A stretch of DNA of 62,792 bases from an uncultured Lachnospiraceae bacterium (GTDB lineage: Bacteria; Bacillota; Clostridia; Lachnospirales; Lachnospiraceae): contig CAJTJY010000022.1 in the NCBI GenBank assembly GCA_910576975.1, positions 273-63,064 on the forward strand, in the 5' to 3' direction. The translations under genes and the position numbers were made by a program. The notes under the pieces were generated by a model. That model did not search any database, had not been told where the DNA came from, and saw nothing but the letters and a program-made list of their open reading frames with translations. Below are positions 55,800-62,792 of this stretch, in pieces. Every line of letters begins with the position of its first letter. The first letter of the stretch is position 1.

Positions 55800-57224
55800 A
55801 TGAATACAGATCATATACTTGAATTTGACAAGGTAAAGCAAAAATGGAAAGACTTGGCTCTTTCGGATGCGGCAAGACAAAAGATTGAGGAGGCTTCTTA
55901 TTCACTTAACGAGGTAGAAGTAAGAAAAGAGATCAAGGATACTACAGATGCACGAACAATGATTGAGCAATACGGAGCACCTCCGCTGACATCAGTGGAC
56001 GAGACAAAAGATATTGTGGCTTTGTCACTGAAAGGGAGCTGTCTGCTCCCTGGGCAGCTAGAACGGGTGGAGAAAGCCCTTGTAGCTGCAGAGAGAATGA
56101 AAAAATATTTGCAGAGAGGGAAACAACAAGGAAATTCTTTGGCTTATTATGAAATGAACTTGGATTCTTTGGAAGAGCTGTGGCAAGAAATTGCAAGACA
56201 AATAAGAAATCAGCAAGTGGATGATCATGCCTCTAAGCTGCTGCTTCAGCTCCGAAGAGAATTGGCAGAGTTAGAGAATCAGATGAGATTGAAGGCAGAA
56301 CAGATGATCCGTACACATAAGGAGTGCATGGCGGACAGTTTCATGACCCATAGGGCGGGGCGAGTTTGTGTTCCAGTCAAAAAGGAATATAAATGGAAAA
56401 TACCAGGAAGCGTGATTGATAAATCTTCTACCGGAAACACATTATTCGTGGAACCATTGGGCATTGCAAACATCTATGAAAAGCTTCAGATGCTGAAGAT
56501 AGAGGAAGAAAACGAGGTACACCGTATTTTATATACGCTTACTGCGATGGTTGCAGAGTCTGCCGAGGTGATTGCAAAGAATATCCGGGTGACAGAGAAG
56601 CTAGACTTTATCTTTTCCAAAGGCAAATTGAGTCAGGATATGGATGCAGCAGAGCCGAAAATAAATGTGGCAAGGCAAATCGATCTCAAAAACGCACGTC
56701 ATCCGCTGATGGATAAAGAGCTATGTGTGCCGCTTGATATTGAGCTTGGAACGCATGCCAATGGCATCATTATCACAGGTCCCAATACAGGGGGAAAAAC
56801 AGTTGCCTTAAAAACCACGGCATTAAGCTGCCTGATGGCGCAAACCGGGCTTCATGTAACTTGTGAAGAAGCGGATATTTGTATGAATAGCGCTTTTTTG
56901 TGCGATATCGGAGATGGACAGAATCTGACGGAAAATTTATCTACTTTTTCGGCGCATATAAAAAATGTACTGGAAATTGTGGCGTCAGTGAACAAGGAAA
57001 GCCTGGTGATTATGGATGAGCTGGGATCTGGCACAGATCCAACGGAAGGCATGGGAATTGCCATTTCGATATTGGAAGAGCTGAGAAAGAGTGGTTGTCT
57101 GTTTCTGGCAACTACCCATTATCCTGAGGTCAAAGAGTACGCTTCGAGAACAGAGGACGTGATCAATGCCAGAATGGAATTTGACAGAGAATCCTTAAAG
57201 CCTACGTATCAGTTAAAAGAGTAA
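55800..57224 (+). pseudogene. mutS2: Endonuclease MutS2, 5' part, truncated by element insertion
   Basis: The 474 residues cover the MutS2 N-terminal and ATPase regions: GPNTGGKTVALKT (Walker A), LVIMDELGSGTDPTEG (Walker B) and LATTHYPEVKEYA. Full-length MutS2 is about 780-790 residues with KOW and C-terminal Smr nuclease domains, both missing. The frame stops at PTYQLKE, right where homologues continue, and a recombinase gene follows. MutS2 acts in anti-recombination and ribosome rescue; this version should lack the nuclease. Precise excision of the element might restore it. Confidence 0.88.
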
Positions 57225-57255
57225 GCGGCTATTTGTTGTATAGAACAAAAGCCGC
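57225..57255. other. Hairpin at the mutS2/element junction, probable attachment-site edge
   Basis: GCGGCT-TTGTT pairs with AACAA-AGCCGC directly after the TAA that ends the mutS2 fragment. It marks the composition change and lies at the 3' end of the recombinase gene, so it can serve as that gene's terminator and probably lies in or next to attL or attR. The exact core cannot be set without the other end. Confidence 0.55.
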
Positions 57256-57262
57256 CCCTTCT

Positions 57263-58759
57263 TTAGCAGAAAGCCCAGTATATAGTTACATTTCCATTCA
57301 GTACAACGACTTTTTCTATAAGGCTATGCACCAGGGCATAAAGCCCATCACCGTCCCCAGCTTCAATAATACCAGATAGGGAAGCCAGAGCTGCCGCCGC
57401 TTCCCCTTTAGACATTTTCCCGGAGTCTTCCGCTTCGGCTTCTTCCAGGCACTTCTGCGCCGCCTTGCGTTCTTCCTTAAGAGCGGATAGGCGGTCTTGT
57501 ATTTCTTCCAGCCCGACAATCCCCGTCTGATAGAGATTAAGAAGCCTTGTTATTTGTTTTTCCACGTTCCCCAACCGTTCCCGGAACGCCCCAAGGTCGG
57601 GCGGAGCTTCCCCGGCGTTTTCTTCGACCAGCGCATCCAGGGCAGCCGGATCCAGAGCGAGCTTTTTAATTTCTTCCAACACCAGGGCATCCAGATCGGA
57701 CACGGTAAAGTGTTCCTTACGGTTGGAGCAGGAATCCGACTTGATCATCCGCTTACTACAGCGGCTTACAGAGTAGCATATATATTTGTTGACTTTAGAG
57801 GTCTTCCAGCCCCACTGGCGGATAGACATCCGGGCGCCGCAGTCCCCACAGAACAAAAGACCAGAGAGCAGCCCGTCCGAACCAGAGTAAGCCCGCTTAT
57901 AGGCTTTTTTATTTTGGGATAAGCGGTCATTTACTTTTTGCCAGACTTCCGGGGAAACCAGCGCCTCATGCTTCCCGGAGTATTCCAGGTCATTCATAAA
58001 GACCCGGCCGGCATATACCGGATTACGGAGGACCCGGCCGCACTGATCGGCAGCAGAGCGACGATCCCGGTCAGCATATACGCCGTATTTCTTCTGGACG
58101 TAGTCGCCTATTTCCCCCAGGCTTCGTCCGGAGCTATAGAGCTTATACATATCCTTCACGACGCAGGAGGAAAACGGATCCACGACAAGCGACCGCTTAC
58201 CATTTTCCTGCAGTTCGGACTTATAGCCGATAGGCGTTATGCCGGAGTAGTAGTTACCTTCCTTAAGCCCGGCTTGCTTACCCATCATTAAGCGGGCTTT
58301 TATATTTTCCCTTTCCATTTGAGCGAAAGCCGCCAGTATTCCAACGATACACCGCCCGAAGGGCGTAGCCGTATCAAAACTTTCCATGATTGAAACGAAG
58401 TTACAGCCGTTTTCTAAAAAGACATCTTCCAGAAGCACAAGGGTGTCTTTTTGCGACCGGGAAAGCCGGTCCAGTTTCCAGACAATAACCTTTTTCACAC
58501 AGCCGCCCTGCACGTCCTTAATAACTTGATTGATACCAGGGCGGTCAAGCGTAGCCCCAGAGTACCCCGGATCGATATGGACAGCGTTTACAGTAAAGCC
58601 CATAGCGGAGCAGTAGGAGCGGAGCCGCGCCTCTTGTTCCCCGACGCTATAACCTTCCTCGGCTTGTTCAGTTGTAGATACCCGGATATATAGATCGGCT
58701 ACGTTATCCAGGGAGAACGCAGCCGGAGCCGGGCTTATATTTCTTTTATCCATAGACAC
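57263..58759 (-). CDS. Large serine recombinase (integrase)
   Basis: The 498-residue protein has an N-terminal resolvase domain with LYIRVSTTEQAEEGYS (nucleophile Ser28) and ENIKARLMMGKQAG, a recombinase domain (YAGRVFMNDLEYSG...HEALVSPEVWQ) and a zinc ribbon (CGDCGARMS, then CSKRMIKSDSC). A C-terminal coiled coil follows (about 395-450). Such enzymes integrate phages and integrative elements at specific sites. Its gene abuts the truncated mutS2, implying that the element integrated inside that gene. Codon use is GC-rich, unlike the host genes. Confidence 0.95.
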   Translation of the reverse strand: MSMDKRNISPAPAAFSLDNVADLYIRVSTTEQAEEGYSVGEQEARLRSYCSAMGFTVNAVHIDPGYSGATLDRPGINQVIKDVQGGCVKKVIVWKLDRLSRSQKDTLVLLEDVFLENGCNFVSIMESFDTATPFGRCIVGILAAFAQMERENIKARLMMGKQAGLKEGNYYSGITPIGYKSELQENGKRSLVVDPFSSCVVKDMYKLYSSGRSLGEIGDYVQKKYGVYADRDRRSAADQCGRVLRNPVYAGRVFMNDLEYSGKHEALVSPEVWQKVNDRLSQNKKAYKRAYSGSDGLLSGLLFCGDCGARMSIRQWGWKTSKVNKYICYSVSRCSKRMIKSDSCSNRKEHFTVSDLDALVLEEIKKLALDPAALDALVEENAGEAPPDLGAFRERLGNVEKQITRLLNLYQTGIVGLEEIQDRLSALKEERKAAQKCLEEAEAEDSGKMSKGEAAAALASLSGIIEAGDGDGLYALVHSLIEKVVVLNGNVTIYWAFC

Positions 58760-58799
58760 ACCACCTTAAAAAGGGCGCAAAAATAGCCCTACCTTTTAC

Positions 58800-58908
58800 T
58801 TGTGTTTTTTGGCGGGCTGATGTATAATTAAGTAGCTCGGAATGTTTATACATGGCAGCCAGCCAGCCCGCACCGCTTACACCAATAGGCGGCGCGGGCT
58901 TCCTTTTT
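58800..58908 (+). ncRNA. Candidate small RNA of the mobile element
   Basis: TTGTGT (58800-58805), 17 bases and TATAAT (58823-58828) make a promoter on the plus strand. About 40 bases after the expected start, AGCCCGC-CCGC and GCGG-GCGGGCT (58865-58900) pair and are followed by TTCCTTTTTA. The predicted transcript is 70-75 bases with no ORF, between the divergent recombinase start and the end of the DUF4236 gene. Confidence 0.45.
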
Positions 58909-59284
58909 ATTCTTCAACAATTTCTTTTCGGCGGAGCTTTGTCGCCGCTTTCTTTGCCAGGTAAAACAGCTTTTTCCCTAAAAATACTACGAACTTCCAG
59001 AAGTAAATGCAGATCATACAGCAAGCCCAGACCATAGCGACGATAAGCCACCAAGTAAGATTTACAATAGCGGCAATAAAACCGCCGCCGCCTTTTTTAG
59101 CCGACATTACTTTTCTATAGCGGAAGTTTGTTCCAGGTATTCCAAGGCTTAAGCCGATACGCCCTTTAGAGTTTACGCCAACACGTGCGCCCTTGACGCC
59201 AGCACTTAACCCGGCGCTTTTCTTTCCGACGTTCAGCCGGACACCGCCGCCCAGGTTTTTAGATTTTCGATATTGCAATCCCAT
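58907..59284 (-). CDS. DUF4236 domain protein
   Basis: The 125-residue protein begins MGLQYRKSKNLGGGVRLNVG and continues GKKSAGLSAGVKGARVGVNS and IGLSLGIPGTNFRYRK, the Gly-rich pattern of DUF4236. A membrane helix (WWLIVAMVWACCMICIYFW) and a basic C-terminus follow. DUF4236 proteins are common on phages and mobile elements; function unknown. Confidence 0.85.
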   Translation of the reverse strand: MGLQYRKSKNLGGGVRLNVGKKSAGLSAGVKGARVGVNSKGRIGLSLGIPGTNFRYRKVMSAKKGGGGFIAAIVNLTWWLIVAMVWACCMICIYFWKFVVFLGKKLFYLAKKAATKLRRKEIVEE

Positions 59285-59357
59285 ATTACAGCCCCTTTCT
59301 AAAATTCTATGTACGTTATTTTTCCTTCGGTTCGGTACTTGTACTTTTTGCTGTTTC

Positions 59358-59717
59358 TTACGCTTCCCTTTTTTGAGCCGCTGGCGCTTCCTTATAGGTC
59401 ATTACAGCCATTTGCATGGTTTGAAGTATATACTTTTTGCCTTCGCTATTAAGACTTCGGAAGTCCTTTAGTAGCTTTTCTTCGTCCGGGTGCATTGCGT
59501 TATTTTTTTGCCCCAGTTCTTTCATACCATTAAGCCGCTCCAGGGAAACACACAGCCCCTTAGAGATTTTCATAGCAACCTCAAGGGCTACGGTTTTATT
59601 TTTCCTAGTTATTATACTGCGGAGCGTTGAGTCGGAAAGCCCGCAAGCCCTGGCCGCTTCGGGAATGCTTAACCCTTTTTCGCTTAGTATTTCTTGCAGT
59701 ATAGAGTAAAAATCCAT
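59358..59717 (-). CDS. XRE-family repressor
   Basis: The 119-residue protein starts MDFYSILQEILSEKGLSIPE and has an N-terminal helix-turn-helix (IPEAARACGLSDSTLRSII). GGAGG 6 bases before this ATG rules out the longer in-frame start at 59807, which would cover the operators. It is divergent from a second HTH gene, with three operator-like repeats between them, so it is probably the lysogeny-type repressor of the element. Confidence 0.88.
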   Translation of the reverse strand: MDFYSILQEILSEKGLSIPEAARACGLSDSTLRSIITRKNKTVALEVAMKISKGLCVSLERLNGMKELGQKNNAMHPDEEKLLKDFRSLNSEGKKYILQTMQMAVMTYKEAPAAQKREA

Positions 59718-59757
59718 TATGCGCCTCCTTCCTTCCCTACTACGATAGCATAAAAAA

Positions 59758-59846
59758 TCACGCATTGCAAGAAAAAAATTAGGAATGGGGCTTGACATTT
59801 CACGCATTGCACGATATTCTTTTATTGTACTTCACGCATTGCACGA
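59758..59846. promoter_or_regulatory. Divergent promoter region with three operators
   Basis: TCACGCATTGCAAGA (59758-59772), TCACGCATTGCACGA (59800-59814) and TCACGCATTGCACGA (59832-59846) are near-identical imperfect palindromes (TC..GCA-T-TGC..GA). TTGACA (59792-59797) and TATTCT (59815-59820), 17 bases apart, form the rightward promoter with the second operator lying between them. The first operator overlaps a likely leftward -35 (TTGCAA on the minus strand). The arrangement is that of a lambda-like switch. Confidence 0.85.
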
Positions 59847-59870
59847 TTTTAGAAAAGGAGGGAAGCAAGC

Positions 59871-60113
59871 ATGGCAAGAACAAATATAGCATTTGAAAAC
59901 CTTCGGGCTGAGATGGCAAGGAACAATATAGCCATTAAGGACATGGCGGAGGCGGCAGGCGTTACCAGGGACACCATGAGCAACAAACTTTCAAGAAAAA
60001 CGCCTATAAACCTTAACGAAGCCTTTTTAATTGTTACAAGATGCTTTCCAGGTTCGGACATTTGGGTGCTATTTAAAGAACTTGCAGACGACACCCAGAC
60101 AAGCAAGGCATAA
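59871..60113 (+). CDS. Small XRE-family (Cro-like) regulator
   Basis: The 80-residue protein begins MARTNIAFENLRAEMARNNI and carries a helix-turn-helix (IKDMAEAAGVTRDTMSNKLS). AAGGAGGG precedes the ATG. It is the first rightward gene after the operator region and is the likely counter-regulator of the divergent repressor, or an activator of the downstream genes. Confidence 0.88.
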   Translation: MARTNIAFENLRAEMARNNIAIKDMAEAAGVTRDTMSNKLSRKTPINLNEAFLIVTRCFPGSDIWVLFKELADDTQTSKA

Positions 60114-60126
60114 AGGAGGGCGCCGG

Positions 60127-60288
60127 ATGATAAAACACATTTTAGCGGACGGGACGGAGCTTAAGAGCATAGAGGGGCGGACGATACCGCCCACCGGAAA
60201 AACCGAAGCCGTTTACAAATTGATTGCTGACTTTTTGACAAGCCAGAAGCCCAGCACGGCAGCAGAACCGCAGGCAAGCCGGGCGTGA
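60127..60288 (+). CDS. Small element-encoded hypothetical protein
   Basis: The 53-residue protein starts MIKHILADGTELKSIEGRTI and is preceded by GGAGGGCGCCGG. It lies 13 bp after the Cro-like gene in the same run. A longer frame that begins at 60031 is rejected because it overlaps the Cro-like gene. No family recognised. Confidence 0.6.
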   Translation: MIKHILADGTELKSIEGRTIPPTGKTEAVYKLIADFLTSQKPSTAAEPQASRA

Positions 60289-60324
60289 GAGGGCAAAGAA
60301 GCCAGGTAGACAAGGAGGGATAAG

Positions 60325-61878
60325 ATGGAATACCAGGACTTGAAAAGCGGGATAAGGAACCACTTAAATGACGCCGCCGAAGATTTCTTTATGGTCGGTT
60401 ATTTCCTTCGGCAGATCAGCGAAAACGCACTTTTCACGGAGGACGGTTATAAAAGTATATGGGACTTCGCAAAAGGGGAGTACGGCTTAAGCACTTCCAG
60501 CGCAAGCCGTTTTATGGCAATTAACGCCCGCTTTTCCATTGACGGCGGCGAGCATATGGCGGAGAAGTACATCGGGATGGGCGTAAGCAAATTACAGGAA
60601 ATGCTGGGGCTTCCCGACGAGGAGCTGGAGAAGGTAACGCAGGAAACCACGGTAAGGGAAATAAGGGCGCTGAAAAAGAAGCAGGAGGAACCGAAGTCTT
60701 TCTTCGGGCTTCCGAAAACAGTATACCCGGATGGATCCTTACTTTCCACAAAAGGATGCGGCGACGGGAAATACACTTGTTTCAGTTGCGCCCGCCCCTG
60801 CGGCATACGGCAGGAAGAACGCTACTGCAGAACCGCCCCACTGGGGAACCCATTTTCTTGCACCCAGATGAGCGAAGAAAAGCGGTTAGACATAGAGGCC
60901 GGGCTTTTCAGCGAGAAATGCCAGCACCTTCACCCGGAGCTTGCACCGATACGGGAAGGGGATAAGGAGCCGGCCCCCTGCTGCCTTAATTGCGAACATA
61001 AAACTTGCTTTTCCCGTTGCGACGTCGCAAAGAAAAAGGACGAGGACGAGCGGAAGAAAGAGCAGGCGGAGCTGCAGAAACGACAGAAGGAAGCCGAGGG
61101 CAAAAAGCCGGACATGATGGAAAAGGAAATAGAAAGCCTTTACGGCTGGCTGGGTATTAAGCCGGGGGACAAAATCACCGGAGCATGGCTGAAAGAACAG
61201 CACGGCAGATCATACCACGGCGGCGGCTACGGCGGAGATTACTTTAATTGTACGCCCCGCGGAGTAAAGACAGACCGAAGCAAGGAAATGACCTGGGCGG
61301 AGGCGGCGAAAGCCCTTAAGGAGATCCAGGAGAAAAAGAAGGGGCTGGCGGACCTTGCAGAACGCAACGCCGCATCACAGAAGTCGCTCCGGGAAGCACT
61401 TAAGGAAAAGGAGCAGCAACGCAAGGAAGAAAAGGCGGCAGCGAGGAAAGCAGCCAGGGAGGCGGCGAGGCAGACCACAGCAGAGCCGGAGGATCCGAAC
61501 ATCATAGATGCAGATTTTCGGGAAGTTGAGGACAGCGAGGAACCGAAGCCCATCACCGCCCAGGAGTCGGAGCAGGTACTCTGCGACACTTGCGAGCATG
61601 ACGGAGAGTGTGCGGGCAAAAAGACCCACGAAAACGGCTGCATGGGCTACGAGGAAAAAGCCCAGGAGCCGGAAGCTGAAGCAGAACCGGATCCGGAGGA
61701 ATACGGCCGGCTTGACGTTGCTTTACTTCTGGACAAGTACCGCCGGGACCTTAAAGCATACCGCGAGGCGTTCAGCAAAGAGGACTGCCCGCCGCCTATA
61801 ATCCAGAAACAAAGGATTATTGCAGATGCCCTGGCCCTCTTACTTGAACAGCTTGACCGGGGAGGTGCGGAGGATTGA
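60325..61878 (+). CDS. Cys-rich mobile-element protein with N-terminal helical (DUF3102-like) domain
   Basis: The 517-residue protein starts MEYQDLKSGIRNHLNDAAED. Its first 120 residues (GYFLRQISENALF, KSIWDFAKGEYGLSTSSASRFMAIN) resemble the helical domain of DUF3102-like phage proteins. The middle holds many Cys residues (CFSCARPC, CCLNCEHKTCFSRC) that could bind metal, and a charged coiled coil follows. A second Cys cluster (CDTCEHDGECAG) is near residue 420. DNA binding or a role in element replication is possible but unproven. The stop overlaps the next TTG start. Confidence 0.7.
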   Translation: MEYQDLKSGIRNHLNDAAEDFFMVGYFLRQISENALFTEDGYKSIWDFAKGEYGLSTSSASRFMAINARFSIDGGEHMAEKYIGMGVSKLQEMLGLPDEELEKVTQETTVREIRALKKKQEEPKSFFGLPKTVYPDGSLLSTKGCGDGKYTCFSCARPCGIRQEERYCRTAPLGNPFSCTQMSEEKRLDIEAGLFSEKCQHLHPELAPIREGDKEPAPCCLNCEHKTCFSRCDVAKKKDEDERKKEQAELQKRQKEAEGKKPDMMEKEIESLYGWLGIKPGDKITGAWLKEQHGRSYHGGGYGGDYFNCTPRGVKTDRSKEMTWAEAAKALKEIQEKKKGLADLAERNAASQKSLREALKEKEQQRKEEKAAARKAAREAARQTTAEPEDPNIIDADFREVEDSEEPKPITAQESEQVLCDTCEHDGECAGKKTHENGCMGYEEKAQEPEAEAEPDPEEYGRLDVALLLDKYRRDLKAYREAFSKEDCPPPIIQKQRIIADALALLLEQLDRGGAED

Positions 61879-62501
61879 CGATACGAGAACGGCGGAGGCG
61901 GAGAAGGAGGCGCAGGCTGATAAAAAGGCTTTCCGCCGCCGGGCTTATTCTTTTCGCGGTTGGCGCCGCTACGCTTGCCATACTCGCCGCCACGAACCGC
62001 CAGGAAGCCGCAGAGCCGCCCTTTTCCCTTTCGGTCGGAGAAATGCCCACCATAAGCCCGGAAGCCGCCACAGAGCCGACAGAAGCCCCACAGAGGGGGC
62101 GAGATTTAGGATGGAACGCAAGCGAAGAATATATAGCGGTACGGATGGCAATGGCGGAGGCGGAGGGCGAGGACACCGAAGGGAAAGCCCTTGTTATTCT
62201 GGTTATTTACAACCGGACAAAATCCGGAAAATTCCCGGACACCGTAAAAGGCGTCATTTCCCAGCGTAACGCCTTTACTTCCTACAGTAACGGAAGATAC
62301 GAGGCAGTAAAGCCGGACGCAGACTGCTGGGCAGCCCTTGACTTGATACAAGAAACGGGCTGGGACGAAAGCCAGGGTGCGCTGTACTTTGAGCAGACAC
62401 CGGAGGACGGGGAAAGCACCTGGCACAGCCGGAACCTTGAACGGCTTTTCATACATGGGAACCATACTTTTTATACAGAGAAGGAGGCGAAAGACCCTTG
62501 A
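61875..62501 (+). CDS. SleB-like cell wall hydrolase
   Basis: The 208-residue protein has a very basic N-terminus (many Arg), one membrane helix (GLILFAVGAATLAILAAT), a Pro/Thr linker and a C-terminal hydrolase_2 domain (AMAEAEGEDTEGKALVILVI, NRTKSGKFPDTVKGVI, FTSY). It probably cleaves peptidoglycan, for example for conjugation or release. The start is TTG, overlapping the previous stop (TTGA), with GGAGG about 9 bases upstream. Confidence 0.85.
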   Translation: MTIRERRRRRRRRRLIKRLSAAGLILFAVGAATLAILAATNRQEAAEPPFSLSVGEMPTISPEAATEPTEAPQRGRDLGWNASEEYIAVRMAMAEAEGEDTEGKALVILVIYNRTKSGKFPDTVKGVISQRNAFTSYSNGRYEAVKPDADCWAALDLIQETGWDESQGALYFEQTPEDGESTWHSRNLERLFIHGNHTFYTEKEAKDP

Positions 62502-62792
62502 AGATGGCAATGAAGGACGGGCAGATCCTTATAAAAGATGCCGATAACACACAATTCACGATTATAAAGAGCTGGAGCAAGATGAAGTGGAGCAGGGCGG
62601 AGCGGATGTTTTACGGGCCGGCAGAGATTGAGCTTTTAAATAAGCTGGCCGGGATTGTACGGCTTCCGGGACCCATTGAGGCGGAGCGGCAGCGGCTTAA
62701 CGAGATCGCCCAGGCAGTAGACGCAGAACGCATGAAGCAGGACCCGGAGCCACTTTATAAGTACCCGGTAAAGTTTCCGCTTTTCAAGCACC
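62498..62792 (+). CDS. Element-encoded hypothetical protein, partial
   Basis: The frame runs off the right edge. A TTG at 62498 overlaps the previous stop (TTGA) and has AAGGAGG 10 bases upstream; an ATG at 62504 is the alternative start (MAMKDGQILIKDADNTQFTI). The visible ~98 residues are soluble and charged. I do not recognise a family. The repeated TTGA junction supports coupling with the hydrolase gene. Confidence 0.6.
   Translation, partial: MKMAMKDGQILIKDADNTQFTIIKSWSKMKWSRAERMFYGPAEIELLNKLAGIVRLPGPIEAERQRLNEIAQAVDAERMKQDPEPLYKYPVKFPLFKH

Noticed and set aside
57497..58693. Several plus-strand ORFs opposite the large recombinase gene.
   Set aside because: They are shadows caused by GC-rich codon use; the minus strand carries clear recombinase motifs throughout.

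Overview
The window is a chromosomal segment around the replication origin of a low-GC Firmicute, most likely a Lachnospiraceae-type gut Clostridium. The gene order yidC-yidD-rnpA-rpmH-oriC-dnaA-dnaN-yaaA-recF-gyrB-gyrA fixes the origin at about 17.4-18.0 kb. Genes left of it run leftward (jag, mnmE, mnmG, rsmG, parA, parB) and genes right of it run rightward. The DUF3881 and DUF4446 genes beside parAB are typical of Lachnospiraceae.

Left arm (1-17.4 kb): a degraded accessory fragment, a tRNA-Arg(CCT) with a partial tandem duplicate of its 5' half, DUF3881 and DUF4446 genes, parB-parA, then an unusual 3.9-kb, very AT-rich stretch without convincing genes (4270-8215). That stretch holds three parS-like sites, a diverged ~250-bp direct duplication and about 13 imperfect ~45-bp tandem repeats. 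It is followed by a coiled-coil gene, an alpha/beta-hydrolase gene that lacks the usual His, and the standard rsmG-mnmG-mnmE and jag-yidC-yidD-rnpA-rpmH blocks.

Right arm, accessory part (26.7-45.4 kb): a small serine recombinase flanked by diverged direct repeats, then one long rightward run of genes (28281-45330). It encodes a secreted Ig/FnIII protein, three zinc-ribbon Ser/Thr kinases (one with an extracellular solute-binding-protein-like domain, one with four PASTA repeats, one with an FHA domain), two PP2C phosphatases, two Cys-motif FHA proteins, a vWA-TM-FHA protein, a DUF4234-like membrane FHA protein and an FHA-FHA-ABC-2 exporter. The overlaps and short gaps suggest co-expression. 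I infer a phosphorylation circuit that senses the cell envelope and gates an exporter; it is the best candidate here for an undescribed system.

Right arm, 45.4-57.2 kb: a PF09818-type ATPase, an xpaC-telA pair, a PurF-like protein without the catalytic N-terminal Cys, a Gln/Glu/Lys-rich hypothetical protein, a two-component system with a PhoP-box-like promoter, and mutS2. Several intergenic gaps carry long composite palindromes of one repeat family, one inserted inside another, and two contain promoter-terminator pairs that look like small RNA genes.

Right end (57.2-62.8 kb): mutS2 is cut off after about 474 codons, directly next to a large serine recombinase gene. From there the DNA is clearly GC-richer and encodes mobile-element functions (DUF4236, a repressor/Cro-like switch with three operators, a Cys-rich protein, a SleB-like hydrolase). 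This looks like an integrated prophage or integrative element that continues past the window.
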